Shown one piece after another: positions 8,648-16,973 of a stretch of 64,000 bases of DNA. A model generated the notes under the pieces. That model was not told the origin of the DNA. It saw nothing but the letters and a program-made list of their open reading frames with translations, and did no database searches. This DNA is from a bacterium (GTDB lineage: Bacteria; Patescibacteriota; Gracilibacteria; UBA1369; PNNO01): positions 1 to 64,000 of the forward strand of contig PNNO01000004.1 of the NCBI GenBank assembly GCA_013824265.1, given 5' to 3'. Made by a program: the position numbers and the translations under genes. The stretch's first letter is position 1; every line of letters starts with the position of its first letter.

Positions 8648-9739
8648 TTATGTGAGCAATTCGGATTTTTCCTGTTCCGGCGCACTGATGGTTTCAACCT
8701 GTGATAATTTGTCCGAAAATCTTTCAAGTCTTTTCTCCGAGTTTTCATAGCTGTTTCTTGCGTGTCCTATGTGCTTCCCGACAAGACCGAACTCTTCTTC
8801 AAATTTAACAAAATCTCCACGCAGTCTTGAAAGCGAATTGAGTATTGAACCTGCTTGTTTCTCAATTTGAAAGCCTTTAAGTCCAATAAGAATAGTTTGA
8901 AGGTAGATATAAAAAGTATTCGGAGAAACCGGAATTACTTTCTTTTCAAAGGCATAAGCACTTAAATTGCGTTCATTTTTTTGTTCTTTCACTATTATTT
9001 CGTAGTACACATTTTCCGCAGGCACATACATAAGCGCAAAATCCAGTGTTTTTTCATCAGGTAAAATATATTTTGTCGCAATCTCATCAATACGTTTTTT
9101 TACATCATTAAGGAAAGCCTTTCTAAACATAATTCTTTCTTCTTCTTTGTCCGTTTCGTACATTTTCCTGTAGTTCTCAAGCGGGAATTTTGAATCGACT
9201 GGAATTATGTTGTCTCTTAAATGAATAACCGCATCTATAGTGTCTCCGGTTTTAAACGTATATTGCATTGTGTAATGTTCCTGGGGAAGAATTTGCGCAA
9301 GAAGGTCGTTTAGAAAAAGTTCTCCAAGTCCGCCTCTTAATTTAGGTGCTTTTAATAGCTCTTGTAGGCTGGAAATATCTTTTCCTATATCGTAAATTCT
9401 TTTATTTCCTTCTTCGATTTTTGAAAGTCTGCTGTTTACGGTGTTCACGGCTTTTGCGGCCGTATCAAGGCGATCCCCGACAAATCCTTGCTGCTTCTCA
9501 ATCATTGAGGTGTTTTCTTTTAACCTTTCGCCAACTTGCTGTGTAACCGAATTTAGCTGTTTTAAAACGTTGTCAGTTACATTGTTAAGGTTAATCGTCA
9601 TGTTCTGATTAAGGTCGTCCAAACGTTGGTGGAATTGAGACATCGTATCGTCTGTCCCGGTCTTTTTTTGAAAATAAAAAAACACACCGACAAGGGCGAT
9701 AAACAAAACTACCGTTGCTGCTGCGAAAAATGTTTCCAT
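8648..9739 (-). CDS. rmuC: RmuC-family DNA recombination-limiting protein
   Basis: RmuC proteins are membrane-anchored, coiled-coil proteins with a nuclease-like core that limit recombination at inverted repeats; the biochemical activity is poorly defined. An N-terminal transmembrane segment (about residues 3-22) is followed by a long coiled coil (about 30-120) and the conserved RmuC core with KLRGGLGELFLNDLL, VDSKFPLENY and the DFALMYVPAE segment. At 363 residues it is a little shorter than E. coli RmuC but has all core segments. It is transcribed leftward toward infB with a 57-bp gap; its start is about 36 bp from the divergent promoter of the structured RNA at 9811. Confidence 0.88.
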   Translation of the reverse strand: METFFAAATVVLFIALVGVFFYFQKKTGTDDTMSQFHQRLDDLNQNMTINLNNVTDNVLKQLNSVTQQVGERLKENTSMIEKQQGFVGDRLDTAAKAVNTVNSRLSKIEEGNKRIYDIGKDISSLQELLKAPKLRGGLGELFLNDLLAQILPQEHYTMQYTFKTGDTIDAVIHLRDNIIPVDSKFPLENYRKMYETDKEEERIMFRKAFLNDVKKRIDEIATKYILPDEKTLDFALMYVPAENVYYEIIVKEQKNERNLSAYAFEKKVIPVSPNTFYIYLQTILIGLKGFQIEKQAGSILNSLSRLRGDFVKFEEEFGLVGKHIGHARNSYENSEKRLERFSDKLSQVETISAPEQEKSELLT

Positions 9740-9775
9740 GGATGTATCCTACTTGAAAAAAACTTATTTTGGGAG

Positions 9776-9804
9776 TTGATTTTTAAAAAAGTTTATGGTA
9801 TAGT
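9776..9804 (+). promoter_or_regulatory. Sigma-70-type promoter of the structured RNA
   Basis: A -35 box TTGATT (9776-9781) is separated by exactly 17 bp from a -10 box TATAGT (9799-9804). Transcription would start near 9811 on the + strand, where no protein gene follows for more than 10 kb in that direction until 20366. It is one of the better promoter matches in the window. Confidence 0.7.
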
Positions 9805-9810
9805 ATATGT

Positions 9811-10152
9811 GTAACAAAAACAGAAAATAAAAGAACTTTGAAAAACAGGCACCAAGCTTAATGGGGAGAAACGGGATATTAACTCGTTTTAATGTTCCAT
9901 TTCTCCTCAAAGAAAGCGATAACTTTTTTCGTCTCTCTTAAGTCATCTTTTTGATATTAATTCAGTTTATTTCTCCCTTCGGGGAGTTATACTCGGTTTT
10001 TGTATCATTTAAGATAACATAAGGTAGAAATCTTCTGATACCCTAATGCCTTCCCTTCACGGGGAAAATTGCATCACGGTACCAGCTTAAGATTTCGCCG
10101 GCTCGTCCGGTGAGGCGTATTTAAGTCTTCAAACTCTTTGAGGAGTTTTTTT
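9811..10152 (+). ncRNA. Unassigned structured RNA, about 340 nt, with own promoter and terminator
   Basis: No ORF fits this region, but several stable stems follow one another. A 19-pair hairpin at 9863-9908 joins GGGGAGAAA to TTTCTCCTC and, inside it, GGGATATTAA to TTAATGTTCC. A TTCG-capped hairpin lies at 9973-9986. A longer imperfect hairpin at 10039-10081 pairs TACC/GGTA, ATGC/GCAT and TCCC/GGGG. A GC-rich hairpin lies at 10096-10117. The 5' part AAGAACTTTGAA (9831-9842) can pair with TTCAAACTCTT (10128-10138) to close the whole fold. AAACTC/GAGTTT followed by seven T (10131-10152) is an intrinsic terminator and competes with that closing stem. Landmark sequences of tmRNA, RNase P, SRP RNA were looked for and not found; 6S RNA is not excluded on fold grounds alone. 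Boundaries are inferred. Confidence 0.6.
10131..10152 (+). terminator. Intrinsic terminator of the structured RNA
   Basis: AAACTC (10131-10136), a six-base loop and GAGTTT run directly into a T-tract (10146-10152). It lies 25 bp beyond the end of uvrD, which is read in the opposite direction, so the two transcripts converge here. Confidence 0.7.
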
Positions 10153-10176
10153 GTGTCCGGATTCAATTTGTTTCAA

Positions 10177-12930
10177 TCAAACGGCCTTATTGCAAATCAA
10201 CCTGTACTCGCAAAATTCGCACGGGAATCCGGGAGTGGCTTCAAACGTGGATTCACACAACATGCCGGCTTTTTTGATTATCTCGTTGCGGGATTTTTCA
10301 AGCTGCGCGTCGCTGCGCACGGTTGAAACTTTATCGTTATCTTCCAGGAAATACAGGCTTAATTTGGAAACCGGAATTCCGTAAACTTCTTTGCACGCAA
10401 GAGCATAAAGGGAAAGCTGTAAGTCTTTGTCCAATTCGGAACTTTTTTTTGATTTGCCTGTTTTGTAGTCAATAACTTCGTAAGTTCCGTCATCAAGAAG
10501 ATCAATTCTGTCTATTCTTCCTTTTATTGTGTATTTATCGGTTTTTAGATAAAATTCCTTTTCTATAAACGCCGGAATTACCCATGGATCCGAGTTTTTT
10601 TCATAGTAGTTTTTTATTATCTCCCAGCCTTTTTCTTTACGCGTGTTAAGGTGTGCTCTGCTGTCGTAACCTTGCGGAATCCAATTTTTCTCATAAAATT
10701 CCATGCACTGGTCCGGCGTGATTTTGTTTTCAGCAATTAAATGTTGATAGATGTCTTTTAAAGTATTGTGGATTGATGTCCCAAAATTCGCGGCATGCGC
10801 GGAAGGCGTTGGAATCTGATAAATATAACGGAATTTGTACTTTAACGGACAAGTTGAAAACGTTTCCAGTTTGCTGTAACTAAGATTTTTTGGTTCATGC
10901 GGAATCGCTTTTTGCGTATCTGCGGCAACCTGAGTTGTTTCCTTAACCGGTTGTTCCATAGTCGCTTCGTGCTCTACAAATACGGATGAATCGCTTTTTC
11001 TTGCTTCTTCAACAAACGGCGAGGCTTTCCATTTTTTTGGACCCTGATAAAACTGGCTGTAAGTAAGGAAAAGTTTGTTTTTTGCTCTTGTGCAGGCTAC
11101 ATAAAAAAGCCTTCGTTCTTCGCGCAGATGAGCGTCTCCTTCAGGAATTTGCTCGCTTACAAGATTATCCGGAATTTCTATCGGGTCACTTTTATGTGCT
11201 CCGGGGAATCTTTGTTTAACCAAAGAAGGAATAAAAACTACCGGGAATTCAAGACCCTTTGCCGCGTGAATTGTTAGTATTTGTACGGCATCCTGAACGT
11301 TTTTTGTAATTGAATTTTCCAAAGTGGCTCCGGCCTGATCCAACAAAGAAAGATAATCCAAAAAAGAGGTAATTGATGTGTCATCGTGAGACTGTTCGTA
11401 CTCTCTTATTAACTGAAGAAAAGAAGCTATCGAGACTATTTTTTCTTCGTTTTCCACCGACTGATTGTTTTGCAGGTATTGGATGTATTTTGATTGTTTG
11501 ATAAATTCGCCCAAAATTCTTGATACCGGGTTGAATTTTGTAAAAGCTATCAAGTCCGCAAACATGTTGTGAACGTTTTTAAATTTATCGTCTGTTTTAA
11601 CAAAAGAATAAAGAGACTTGTGCGTTAATTTTGTCTGATTTACAAGCGCAAGAATGTCTTCCATTTCAAAAGAATAAATCGGCATTTTTAGTATTCTAAA
11701 AAGCGCAAGATCGTCATGAGGATTTGCAAGGAATTTTAACGTGGCAATCATGTCTTTTATTTCCGTAAGTGTTGCCAGCGCCTGTTGATTTCTTATCTGG
11801 AAGGGGATTGCTCTTAACTTAAATTCCTCAATAAACGGCTTTGCGAGAGCGTGATTTCTTACCAAAATTGCGAAATCGTTAAGAGGTCTGTCCTGCGAAA
11901 TTAATTCAATTTGCGAAGCTATATACTCGGTTTCCTGTTGATAATGATTAAAGCTGTGAACCTCCACGGGACTTCCTTTTTCCAGATGACTGCTTAGTTT
12001 TTTTTCAACTCTGTATGGATTGTTGTTTTGGATTACAGTATGCGAAACCTCAAGTATCTCGGGCGTACTGCGGTAATTCTCTTTTAGAATAACCTCCTCG
12101 GCTTCCGGAAAAATTTTCCTAAATTCGTTTATATTGTTCATGGAAGCGCCTCTCCATCGGTATATACTTTGATCGTCGTCACCCACTACGGTGATATTTT
12201 TGTGAGCGCTCGCAAGAAGATTTATAACTTTGCTTTGGGCAAAGTTTGTATCTTGAAATTCATCAACCAAAATATGTGTGAATTTTTCCTGATAATATTT
12301 TAAAACCGAAGGTCTTTTTTCAAAAAGCCTTAAAACGTAGTATTGAAGATCGTTGAAATCCATTGCATTTTCGCGGATCAAAAGGCTCTGATATTTTTTA
12401 TACGAAAGAGCTATCTCAAGCAGTTGTTTTTCATCGGCATGATTTTGGGCATACTCAAAATATTTCTCAGGTGAGATGTCTTCATCTTTTAAACGCGAGA
12501 AATGTGTTCCCAAAGCGGAAATAAACTTGTTTGGGTTGCCAAGTGGACGATAATAATCAAGGTCAAGTTCAAACAAATGTTTTTTGATGAACATCCATTG
12601 ATCTATTTGGGTGAGAATTGAATAAGAAGTATTTAGCCCTATTTCAAGCCCTTTTTCTCTAAGTATTTTATCGCAAAATCCGTGGAAAGTGTGGATTGCT
12701 ATGTCTTCGTAAGAATAGGGGAGTTGCCGGTCCACGCGGTCCATCATTTCATCCGTTGCTTTTTCGGTAAACGTTAACGCCAAAATATTAGAGGGCGTAG
12801 CCAATTTCTCATTCAAAAGATGAATGATTCTCGATGTAAGTACATGCGTTTTTCCTGTTCCGGCGCCCGCAATAATCAAAAGTGGACCTCCGGTATAGGT
12901 TATCGCCCTTGTTTGTTCCGCGTTGTTCAT
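10177..12930 (-). CDS. UvrD/PcrA-like superfamily 1 helicase fused to an AddB/Cas4-type nuclease domain
   Basis: The N-terminal two thirds are an SF1A DNA helicase: Walker A AGAGTGKTHV (21-30), the DEFQDTN motif II, GDDDQSIYRWRGA motif III, and the late motifs around TIHAAKGLEF and LFYVACTRAK. The last 230 residues are a RecB-family PD-(D/E)xK nuclease: H721, D807 in GRIDRID, and D821-Y-K823 form the catalytic set. Four cysteines, C694 and C904/C907/C913 (C-x2-C-x5-C), match the iron-sulfur cluster of AddB and Cas4. The fusion therefore resembles a one-chain break-processing helicase-nuclease. The gene starts 8 bp after the rpsA stop and is probably co-transcribed. No separate AddA/AddB or RecBCD genes are in the window. 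Confidence 0.9.
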   Translation of the reverse strand: MNNAEQTRAITYTGGPLLIIAGAGTGKTHVLTSRIIHLLNEKLATPSNILALTFTEKATDEMMDRVDRQLPYSYEDIAIHTFHGFCDKILREKGLEIGLNTSYSILTQIDQWMFIKKHLFELDLDYYRPLGNPNKFISALGTHFSRLKDEDISPEKYFEYAQNHADEKQLLEIALSYKKYQSLLIRENAMDFNDLQYYVLRLFEKRPSVLKYYQEKFTHILVDEFQDTNFAQSKVINLLASAHKNITVVGDDDQSIYRWRGASMNNINEFRKIFPEAEEVILKENYRSTPEILEVSHTVIQNNNPYRVEKKLSSHLEKGSPVEVHSFNHYQQETEYIASQIELISQDRPLNDFAILVRNHALAKPFIEEFKLRAIPFQIRNQQALATLTEIKDMIATLKFLANPHDDLALFRILKMPIYSFEMEDILALVNQTKLTHKSLYSFVKTDDKFKNVHNMFADLIAFTKFNPVSRILGEFIKQSKYIQYLQNNQSVENEEKIVSIASFLQLIREYEQSHDDTSITSFLDYLSLLDQAGATLENSITKNVQDAVQILTIHAAKGLEFPVVFIPSLVKQRFPGAHKSDPIEIPDNLVSEQIPEGDAHLREERRLFYVACTRAKNKLFLTYSQFYQGPKKWKASPFVEEARKSDSSVFVEHEATMEQPVKETTQVAADTQKAIPHEPKNLSYSKLETFSTCPLKYKFRYIYQIPTPSAHAANFGTSIHNTLKDIYQHLIAENKITPDQCMEFYEKNWIPQGYDSRAHLNTRKEKGWEIIKNYYEKNSDPWVIPAFIEKEFYLKTDKYTIKGRIDRIDLLDDGTYEVIDYKTGKSKKSSELDKDLQLSLYALACKEVYGIPVSKLSLYFLEDNDKVSTVRSDAQLEKSRNEIIKKAGMLCESTFEATPGFPCEFCEYRLICNKAV

Positions 12931-12938
12931 GTTTGAAT

Positions 12939-14108
12939 TTACGCTTCTTCAGGCGCGGCTTCTTCCGCAGCTTCTTCTTCTTTCACTTCAGCTTTTTTAG
13001 GCTTGGCGGTTAAAGCTTTAATTGAAAGTCCGATTCTGTGTTCATCGGGATCAACGCTTATAATTTTTGCCTTAACTTTTTCTCCAACCTTTAGAAGTGT
13101 AGATGCATCTTCAACCGGTTCCTCTGTAATTTCTGAAAGGTGAATCAAACCGTTTATCTCTTCACTTAGCTGCATAAAGGCTCCAAACTGAGTGATCTTG
13201 TTGATTTCTCCTTCAACAACAGTACCGATCTTAAATGTTTTTGCCGCTTCAACCCAAGGATCAGGAACAAGTCTCTTCATACTTAAAGAGATTTTTTCTC
13301 CTTCCATTCCAATTACAAGAATTTCCACTTCGTCTCCGATTCTTCCAAATTCAGCAGGATCTTTAACGTGACCCCATGCAATTTCTGAAATGTGAACAAG
13401 TCCTTCAAGTCCATCGAAAGCAACGAAAATACCGAATTTAACAATTCCGCTGATCTTTCCTTTAACTTTTTGTCCGACTTTAAGTTTTCCAAGAGAGTTG
13501 TCGCGTTGTTTTTGCATTGCGGCTTTCTCGGAAAGAATAAGTTTTCCGTTTTCGTGATCAATATTTATTACTTTTACATCAAATGTTTTTCCAACAAGGT
13601 CCTGAAGTCTCTTTAAGATTAGGTTGGAATCGGCACCATTTACACGTGGATAGTGCATTGGCGCAAGTTGAGAAACCGGAATGAATCCTTTAATTCCATC
13701 AACTTCCAAAAGAAGACCACCTTTATTGGCTTCGCTTGCTGTTGCCTGAATAATTTCTCCTTCTTCGTATGCGTCAACGAACATTTTCCAGCTCTTTTCC
13801 TGGCTTGCGCGTCTAAGTGAAAGAACTGCAAGTCCGTCAGAGTTTTCACCTTCAATAACATACGCGGAAATGTTGTCTCCGGGAGCAAGCTCTCTCATTG
13901 TATCGTGACTGTCGTGAGCTTCTTTTCCGGCGATAATACCAGTTGTTATACCACCAAGATCAACAAGGATTTTGTTTTTGTGAATGTCGGTTACGGTTCC
14001 TTCTACAAGAGTTCCGGGTTGTGGAAAAACGATTTCCGGAGATGCCTGCATAAGGGCTTCCATAATCTGACTCTCTTCGCCGAAGAGTTTGGTCATTTGA
14101 GTTGCCAT
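12939..14108 (-). CDS. rpsA: Ribosomal protein S1 (four S1 domains)
   Basis: S1 binds mRNA and helps to place it on the 30S subunit. Four OB-fold S1 repeats are visible: about residues 30-105 (GTLVEGTVTDIHKNKILVDLG), 113-195, 207-277 (GQKVKGKISGIVKFGIFVAF) and 290-367 (GTVVEGEINKITQFGAFMQL). The third and fourth are the most canonical. The C terminus ends in a Lys/Glu/Ala-rich tail. E. coli S1 has six repeats, while four-repeat forms are common in other phyla. It is read leftward after clpC with an own weak promoter in the 137-bp gap, and is followed by the helicase gene. Confidence 0.93.
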   Translation of the reverse strand: MATQMTKLFGEESQIMEALMQASPEIVFPQPGTLVEGTVTDIHKNKILVDLGGITTGIIAGKEAHDSHDTMRELAPGDNISAYVIEGENSDGLAVLSLRRASQEKSWKMFVDAYEEGEIIQATASEANKGGLLLEVDGIKGFIPVSQLAPMHYPRVNGADSNLILKRLQDLVGKTFDVKVINIDHENGKLILSEKAAMQKQRDNSLGKLKVGQKVKGKISGIVKFGIFVAFDGLEGLVHISEIAWGHVKDPAEFGRIGDEVEILVIGMEGEKISLSMKRLVPDPWVEAAKTFKIGTVVEGEINKITQFGAFMQLSEEINGLIHLSEITEEPVEDASTLLKVGEKVKAKIISVDPDEHRIGLSIKALTAKPKKAEVKEEEAAEEAAPEEA

Positions 14109-14135
14109 AAAGCCTTATTTAATAGAGCCTCTTAA

Positions 14136-14164
14136 GTTATTCTTGTGGCTCGAGATCCTGACAA
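14136..14164 (-). promoter_or_regulatory. Candidate rpsA promoter with overlapping inverted repeat
   Basis: On the minus strand TTGTCA (14164-14159) and AATAAC (14141-14136) are 17 bp apart, which would start transcription about 20 nt before the rpsA ATG. A 7-bp inverted repeat TAGAGCC/GGCTCTA (14123-14129 and 14166-14172) brackets the promoter and could be an operator. The -10 box is a poor match, so this is tentative. Confidence 0.35.
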
Positions 14165-14185
14165 CGGCTCTACTATGAATTGTTG

Positions 14186-14230
14186 AAAAAAACACGAGCC
14201 CCAAAAGTATACTTCTGGTACCCGTGTTTT
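14186..14230 (-). terminator. Intrinsic terminator after clpC
   Basis: On the minus strand AAAACACG pairs with CGTGTTT and is followed by T7. Inside the loop a second near-palindrome (CCAGAAGTATACTTTTGG) forms an extended stem. It lies 16 bp beyond the clpC stop and separates clpC from rpsA transcription. Confidence 0.75.
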
Positions 14231-14245
14231 GCAAGTTTATTTCTT

Positions 14246-16822
14246 TTACTTCTTTTCCAGTGTTAACTGATCTTTTGTCGCGGAAATGACAATTGCATCT
14301 CCTTCGACGAATTCTCCCTCGAGGAATCTTTGTGTTAACGGATCTTCAACCAAGTCCTGTACGGCTCTTCTTACCGGTCTGGCTCCATATTGAGGATCGT
14401 AACTTGCCTTGGAAAGAACTTTAAGTCCGGCAGGGGTTATTTCGATTGTTATATTCTTTGAAGATAACCTCTTCTGTAAAAGGGAAATGTGAAGTTTAAC
14501 TATGTCCGCTATGCTCTTCTGAGTTAAAGCTCTGAATACTATCGTTTTATCTATTCTGTTAAGGAATTCAGGCTTAAAGTGACTTTTTAGGTCATTTAAT
14601 ATTTCGTCTTTTGTTTTCTTGTAATCTTCTTCGGCCTGGTCAAGTGCGTTTTTCTCTGTTGAAAATCCGATTGGAACAGCTTTTTTTGTAAGCCTGGTAG
14701 CTCCTATGTTTGAAGTTAAAATTATAATTGTGTTTTTAAAATCAACTTTTCTGCCTTTGCTGTCAGTTAAAACTCCGTCCTCAAGTATTTGAAGAAGAAG
14801 ATTGAATACGTCTGTATGCGCTTTTTCAATCTCATCAAAAAGAACTATGCTGAACGGTTTTCTTCTTATTGCTTCCGTAAGTTGTCCACCGTCTTCATAT
14901 CCGACATATCCGGCCGTTGCTCCAACGAGTCTTGAAGTGCTGTGTCTTTCCATGAATTCACTCATGTCTATTTTAACAAGAGCGTCTTTATCGTTGTAGA
15001 CTTCTTCGGCAAGCGCACGGACAAGTTCCGTTTTTCCAACTCCGGTAGGACCCATAAATATAAAAGATCCAATAGGTCTGTTGTGGTCGGCGAAACCGGC
15101 ACGTGATCTTCTTATCGCCTTACAAACAACCTCAACCGCTTCATCTTGGCCTACGATACGTTTTTTAAGGCGATTTTCAAGATTCATGAGTCTTTGCATA
15201 TCCGATTTTACAAGTTTTGTAACCGGAATTCCCGTCATGTTTGAAACCACCTGCGCTATATTATCTTCGGTTACTTGTTCTCTTTCTGTGCGTGGGATCT
15301 GAATAGTTCTTGTATTTTCAATTTCTTTTAATACTTCAAGCTCGTCATTTCTAAGCTGAGCCGCTTTTTCGTAGTCTTGAGCGGAAACAGCCTCTTCTTT
15401 TGACTTTATTATGCCGTTTAATTTCTTTTGAAGTTTCTTTGCGGCGTCAGTATTGCTTTTAGTGTTAACGCGCATTAGTGAGGCGGCTTCATCAATCAGG
15501 TCGATTGCTTTATCAGGAAGAAATCTGTCGTTTATATAACGTGACGACATGGATATGGCGGCAGTTATTGCTTCATCGGTAATTTGTAAATTGTGGTGAT
15601 CTTCAAAAGACGCTCTTAGTCCGTTTAGCATCTCTCTTGTTTCTTCGTGTGAAGGTTCTTCTATTGTTACGGGTTGAAATCTTCTTTCAAGCGCCGCATC
15701 GCTCTCAATTTGTTTTCTGTATTCCGCAGTTGTGGTTGCCCCTATTACCTGTATTTCCCCGCGTGAAAGCGCAGGTTTAAGTATATTTGCGGCATCAAGA
15801 CTGCCCTCGGCAGAGCCCGCTCCAACAACCGTGTGAATTTCATCGATAAACAATATCGCATTTTTTACAGTCTTAAGTTCATCAAGAATTTGCTTTACTC
15901 TTTCTTCGAATTCTCCTCGATATTTTGTACCTGCGATAACGGAAGTCATCGAAAGTGAAAGAATCTTTTTGTTCATTAAAAGTTCAGGGACATTGTCTGC
16001 GGCAATAGCTTGCGCAAGTCCTTCGGCGATTGCCGTTTTACCTACTCCGGGTTCACCTATCATCACGGGGTTATTCTTTGTTTTTCGGCAAAGAATGCTT
16101 ACTGTGCGCTCAATTTCCTTGCTTCTTCCAACTACAGGATTTAGTTTCCCTTCGGCCGCTTCTTTTACAAGGTCGCTTGTGAAGTAATCAAGTGCGGGAG
16201 TCTTGCTCTTATCCGCATCCTTTTTCTTTGTTTTATTGAATTGATCTTTTTCTACATTCCCAACAAGAACTCCCTGTAATCCGTTTAAGAAGAATTCCAT
16301 TGGGTTCATTCCGCCTTGTTGTCCCGGGTTTGGGGTTCCACCCTGCTGAATTGTTTTTCCTTTTTCGAATGTTTGAATTAATTGATCTTTAACGTCTTCA
16401 GGATTGACTCTCATATTTTCCAAAATAACGGTTGCAGCCGTATTGTTCTGAGAAACAAGAGAATAAAGCAAATGCTCGGTTCCTATGAAAGAATGATTAA
16501 ACTGCTCTCCGATTTTTACCGCGTCTTCAATTACTTTTTTTGCAAAACCGCTAAGTCCGGATTTTCCTTCGGCCGGTTTTGTTTGTGACGGCTGAGACGT
16601 TAATCTTCCGACAGTCTTAAGAACAAGCTGCACATTCTCGTCGGAAACACCAAAATTCCTAAGGATGTGAGCTCCAAGTGAATTTTTTTGTGAAAGTATT
16701 CCGATTAGAATATGTTCCGTTCCAACATAGCTGAGGTCTGCTTCTTTTGCGCGTTCCTGAGCCACTATTAGGGCTTGTTTAGCTTCTTTCGTAAATTTTT
16801 CGAATCTTTTTGAGTTTTCCAT
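14246..16822 (-). CDS. clpC: Clp protease ATP-binding subunit ClpC
   Basis: ClpC is a double-ring AAA+ unfoldase that feeds proteins to ClpP. The N domain has two Clp-N repeats (about 10-150). A Gly/Pro/Gln-rich linker (about 160-175) leads to the first AAA+ module with Walker A GEPGVGKT (256-263). The M domain carries a UVR motif (EEAVSAQDYEKAAQLRN) that distinguishes ClpC from ClpA and ClpB; adaptor binding occurs there in relatives. The second AAA+ module has Walker A GPTGVGKT near residue 585. The length of 858 is typical. No CtsR-like operator or mcsA/mcsB neighbours are visible. A strong terminator follows the gene. Confidence 0.95.
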   Translation of the reverse strand: MENSKRFEKFTKEAKQALIVAQERAKEADLSYVGTEHILIGILSQKNSLGAHILRNFGVSDENVQLVLKTVGRLTSQPSQTKPAEGKSGLSGFAKKVIEDAVKIGEQFNHSFIGTEHLLYSLVSQNNTAATVILENMRVNPEDVKDQLIQTFEKGKTIQQGGTPNPGQQGGMNPMEFFLNGLQGVLVGNVEKDQFNKTKKKDADKSKTPALDYFTSDLVKEAAEGKLNPVVGRSKEIERTVSILCRKTKNNPVMIGEPGVGKTAIAEGLAQAIAADNVPELLMNKKILSLSMTSVIAGTKYRGEFEERVKQILDELKTVKNAILFIDEIHTVVGAGSAEGSLDAANILKPALSRGEIQVIGATTTAEYRKQIESDAALERRFQPVTIEEPSHEETREMLNGLRASFEDHHNLQITDEAITAAISMSSRYINDRFLPDKAIDLIDEAASLMRVNTKSNTDAAKKLQKKLNGIIKSKEEAVSAQDYEKAAQLRNDELEVLKEIENTRTIQIPRTEREQVTEDNIAQVVSNMTGIPVTKLVKSDMQRLMNLENRLKKRIVGQDEAVEVVCKAIRRSRAGFADHNRPIGSFIFMGPTGVGKTELVRALAEEVYNDKDALVKIDMSEFMERHSTSRLVGATAGYVGYEDGGQLTEAIRRKPFSIVLFDEIEKAHTDVFNLLLQILEDGVLTDSKGRKVDFKNTIIILTSNIGATRLTKKAVPIGFSTEKNALDQAEEDYKKTKDEILNDLKSHFKPEFLNRIDKTIVFRALTQKSIADIVKLHISLLQKRLSSKNITIEITPAGLKVLSKASYDPQYGARPVRRAVQDLVEDPLTQRFLEGEFVEGDAIVISATKDQLTLEKK

Positions 16823-16939
16823 AACTTGTCTTAAAGGTAAAGGTAACTTAAATAGTCACTAAATTTTAGCATAAAACAGCCAAAATTTAAATTCAAGAGG
16901 CCCTAAAATCTCTTTACTCAATTATAAAAATATGTTGTA

Positions 16940-16963
16940 TAAAATTATTGAACAATAATTTTA
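16940..16963. terminator. Perfect 10-bp AT palindrome between lipoprotein gene and clpC
   Basis: TAAAATTATT and AATAATTTTA are exact inverted repeats around a 4-base loop, 10 bp beyond the lipoprotein stop codon. It could end the upstream transcript or act as an operator for clpC, whose start is about 118 bp further on. The stem has no GC pairs, so its termination strength is doubtful. Confidence 0.4.
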
Positions 16964-16973
16964 GCTACACTGT

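Noticed and set aside
9811-10152. tmRNA, RNase P RNA or SRP RNA as identity of the structured RNA
   Set aside because: The expected conserved strings (tRNA-like ends and CCA of tmRNA, GAGGAAAG-type core of RNase P, the SRP tetraloop stem) were not found.
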